NCBI GenBank assembly: GCA_017628775.1
Contig: JAGBYN010000069.1
Span: 1 to 18,498 of the forward strand
DNA: 18,498 nt
Origin: Bacteroidaceae bacterium
GTDB lineage: Bacteria; Bacteroidota; Bacteroidia; Bacteroidales; Bacteroidaceae
Direction: 5' to 3'
Part shown: positions 17,967 to 18,498 of the stretch, piece by piece
Layout: the number at the start of each line of letters is the position of its first letter
How positions within the stretch are numbered: position 1 is the stretch's first letter
Made by a program: the position numbers and the translations under genes
Notes under the pieces: generated by a model
What the model saw: the letters and a program-made list of their open reading frames with translations, nothing else
Databases searched by the model: none
What the model was told of the DNA's origin: nothing

Positions 17967-18131
17967 GTGCTCATCAATATTATGCCTCTTATCCATCGTA
18001 TCGAATAAAATCAATTTAATCGCTACCGATTTGGTTTTAATCAACTTTTGATAGCGATATCATACAAAATAATCGCTGAATAGACAATCTGATTTTCGGC
18101 GTAATGCGTGAAATTTAATAAATGTGGCATG
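17967..18131. other. AT-rich intergenic stretch with a repeated TAATCGCT motif
   Basis: Between the two convergent terminators there is no supportable gene. ATCGCTA (18019-18025) and TAGCGAT (18052-18058) form 7-bp inverted arms 26 bases apart, and TAATCGCT recurs directly at 18017-18024 and 18070-18077. No promoter pair or further structure was convincing. Confidence 0.4.
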
Positions 18132-18178
18132 AAAACAAAAAGCAGGAAGAACCTTGAGATAAAGGAGCTTCCTGCTTT
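18132..18178 (-). terminator. Intrinsic terminator of the minus-strand phosphorylase-like gene
   Basis: AAAGCAGGAAG (18139-18149) and CTTCCTGCTTT (18168-18178) form an 11-bp perfect stem, extended inside by CCTT/AAGG (18152-18155 with 18162-18165). On the minus strand it is followed by a T-rich run (TTTTGTTTTC). It lies about 50 bases past the stop of the gene at the right edge. Confidence 0.85.
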
Positions 18179-18228
18179 AAAAGTTATCTTATGATTTTGC
18201 GTTTAAGTGTGCATAAATCTTGTGGGAA

Positions 18229-18498
18229 TTAAGCGAACCACTTAACGTAAGCGAAGTCTTGACGGTAGGGGAGATGTTCGTTTGAGGGGAACATACGGAA
18301 TGCTACCTTGAATGAACCTGCTACGTCGAGGCTTGTTGTGAGCTCGAATGTGTGGAGGTTGCCTTCGCGCTTTGTCATTGTCATAGGAATAGTTGTCTGG
18401 ATAACGTCGTTACCTTCAACATTTTCGATTACTACGAGTTCTACGCCAACTGCGTTGTCGAGACCCTGTTCGTCGATAACGTGCTTGATAGTGAAGTC
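18229..18498 (-). CDS. C-terminal end of a probable alpha-glucan (glycogen) phosphorylase
   Basis: The minus strand is open from base 18498 to a TAA at 18229-18231, giving 89 residues of a gene whose start lies beyond the window. The segment contains GLDNAVGVELVVIEN, REGNLHTFEL and the ending SFKVAFRMFPSNEHLPYRQDFAYVKWFA. This beta-sandwich-like tail with an FRMFP...LPYRQDF...VKW finish resembles the C terminus of bacterial alpha-glucan phosphorylases (GT35), whose tails read like VRVLPKHPLLxxxxDxxLVxW. That family releases glucose 1-phosphate from glycogen or maltodextrin. The catalytic and PLP-binding parts are not in view, so the call rests on tail similarity only. Confidence 0.55.
   Translation of the reverse strand, partial: DFTIKHVIDEQGLDNAVGVELVVIENVEGNDVIQTTIPMTMTKREGNLHTFELTTSLDVAGSFKVAFRMFPSNEHLPYRQDFAYVKWFA

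Overview
The window looks like chromosomal DNA of a Bacteroidales bacterium (Bacteroides/Prevotella-like). Four things point there. Several promoters fit the Bacteroidetes primary sigma pattern (TTTG, about 19-20 bp, TAnnTTTG). There are no clear Shine-Dalgarno sites. MurF is fused to alanine racemase. A GSCFA protein sits directly upstream of that fusion, and ProRS is of the archaeal/eukaryal-like type. The genus is inferred, not proven.

Layout. 1-918 (minus): start of proS, cut by the window edge. 1144-1854 (plus): OmpA-type lipoprotein with a glycine-zipper segment and a strong terminator. 2014-5874 (plus): a 1286-residue fusion of two GT-A-like glycosyltransferase modules, a HIT/GalT-GGP-like phosphorylase module and a C-terminal SpoIID/LytB lytic-transglycosylase module. 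6062-8590 (plus): AmpG-like permease, truA and a stand-alone AlaX-type tRNA-editing protein, closed by a strong terminator. 8670-12104 (minus): GSCFA protein then murF-alr, a two-gene operon converging on alaX. 12297-17910 (plus): a complete tripartite RND efflux operon (adaptor, inner-membrane pump, TolC-like outer-membrane channel) from a well-formed promoter. 18229-18498 (minus): C-terminal end of a probable alpha-glucan (glycogen) phosphorylase with its own terminator.

How the genes fit together. Cell-envelope work dominates: a peptidoglycan-binding lipoprotein, an AmpG-like permease, MurF-Alr (D-Ala supply and UDP-MurNAc-pentapeptide synthesis), a SpoIID domain and an envelope efflux pump. 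The most unusual object is the 1286-residue fusion. It puts sugar transfer, probable nucleotide-sugar phosphorolysis and a peptidoglycan-lytic fold in one chain, has no visible export signal, and lies next to an importer of the AmpG family. A role in cytoplasmic handling of cell-wall sugars is a reasonable but untested inference. No CRISPR array, tRNA, rRNA, transposase or phage gene was seen.
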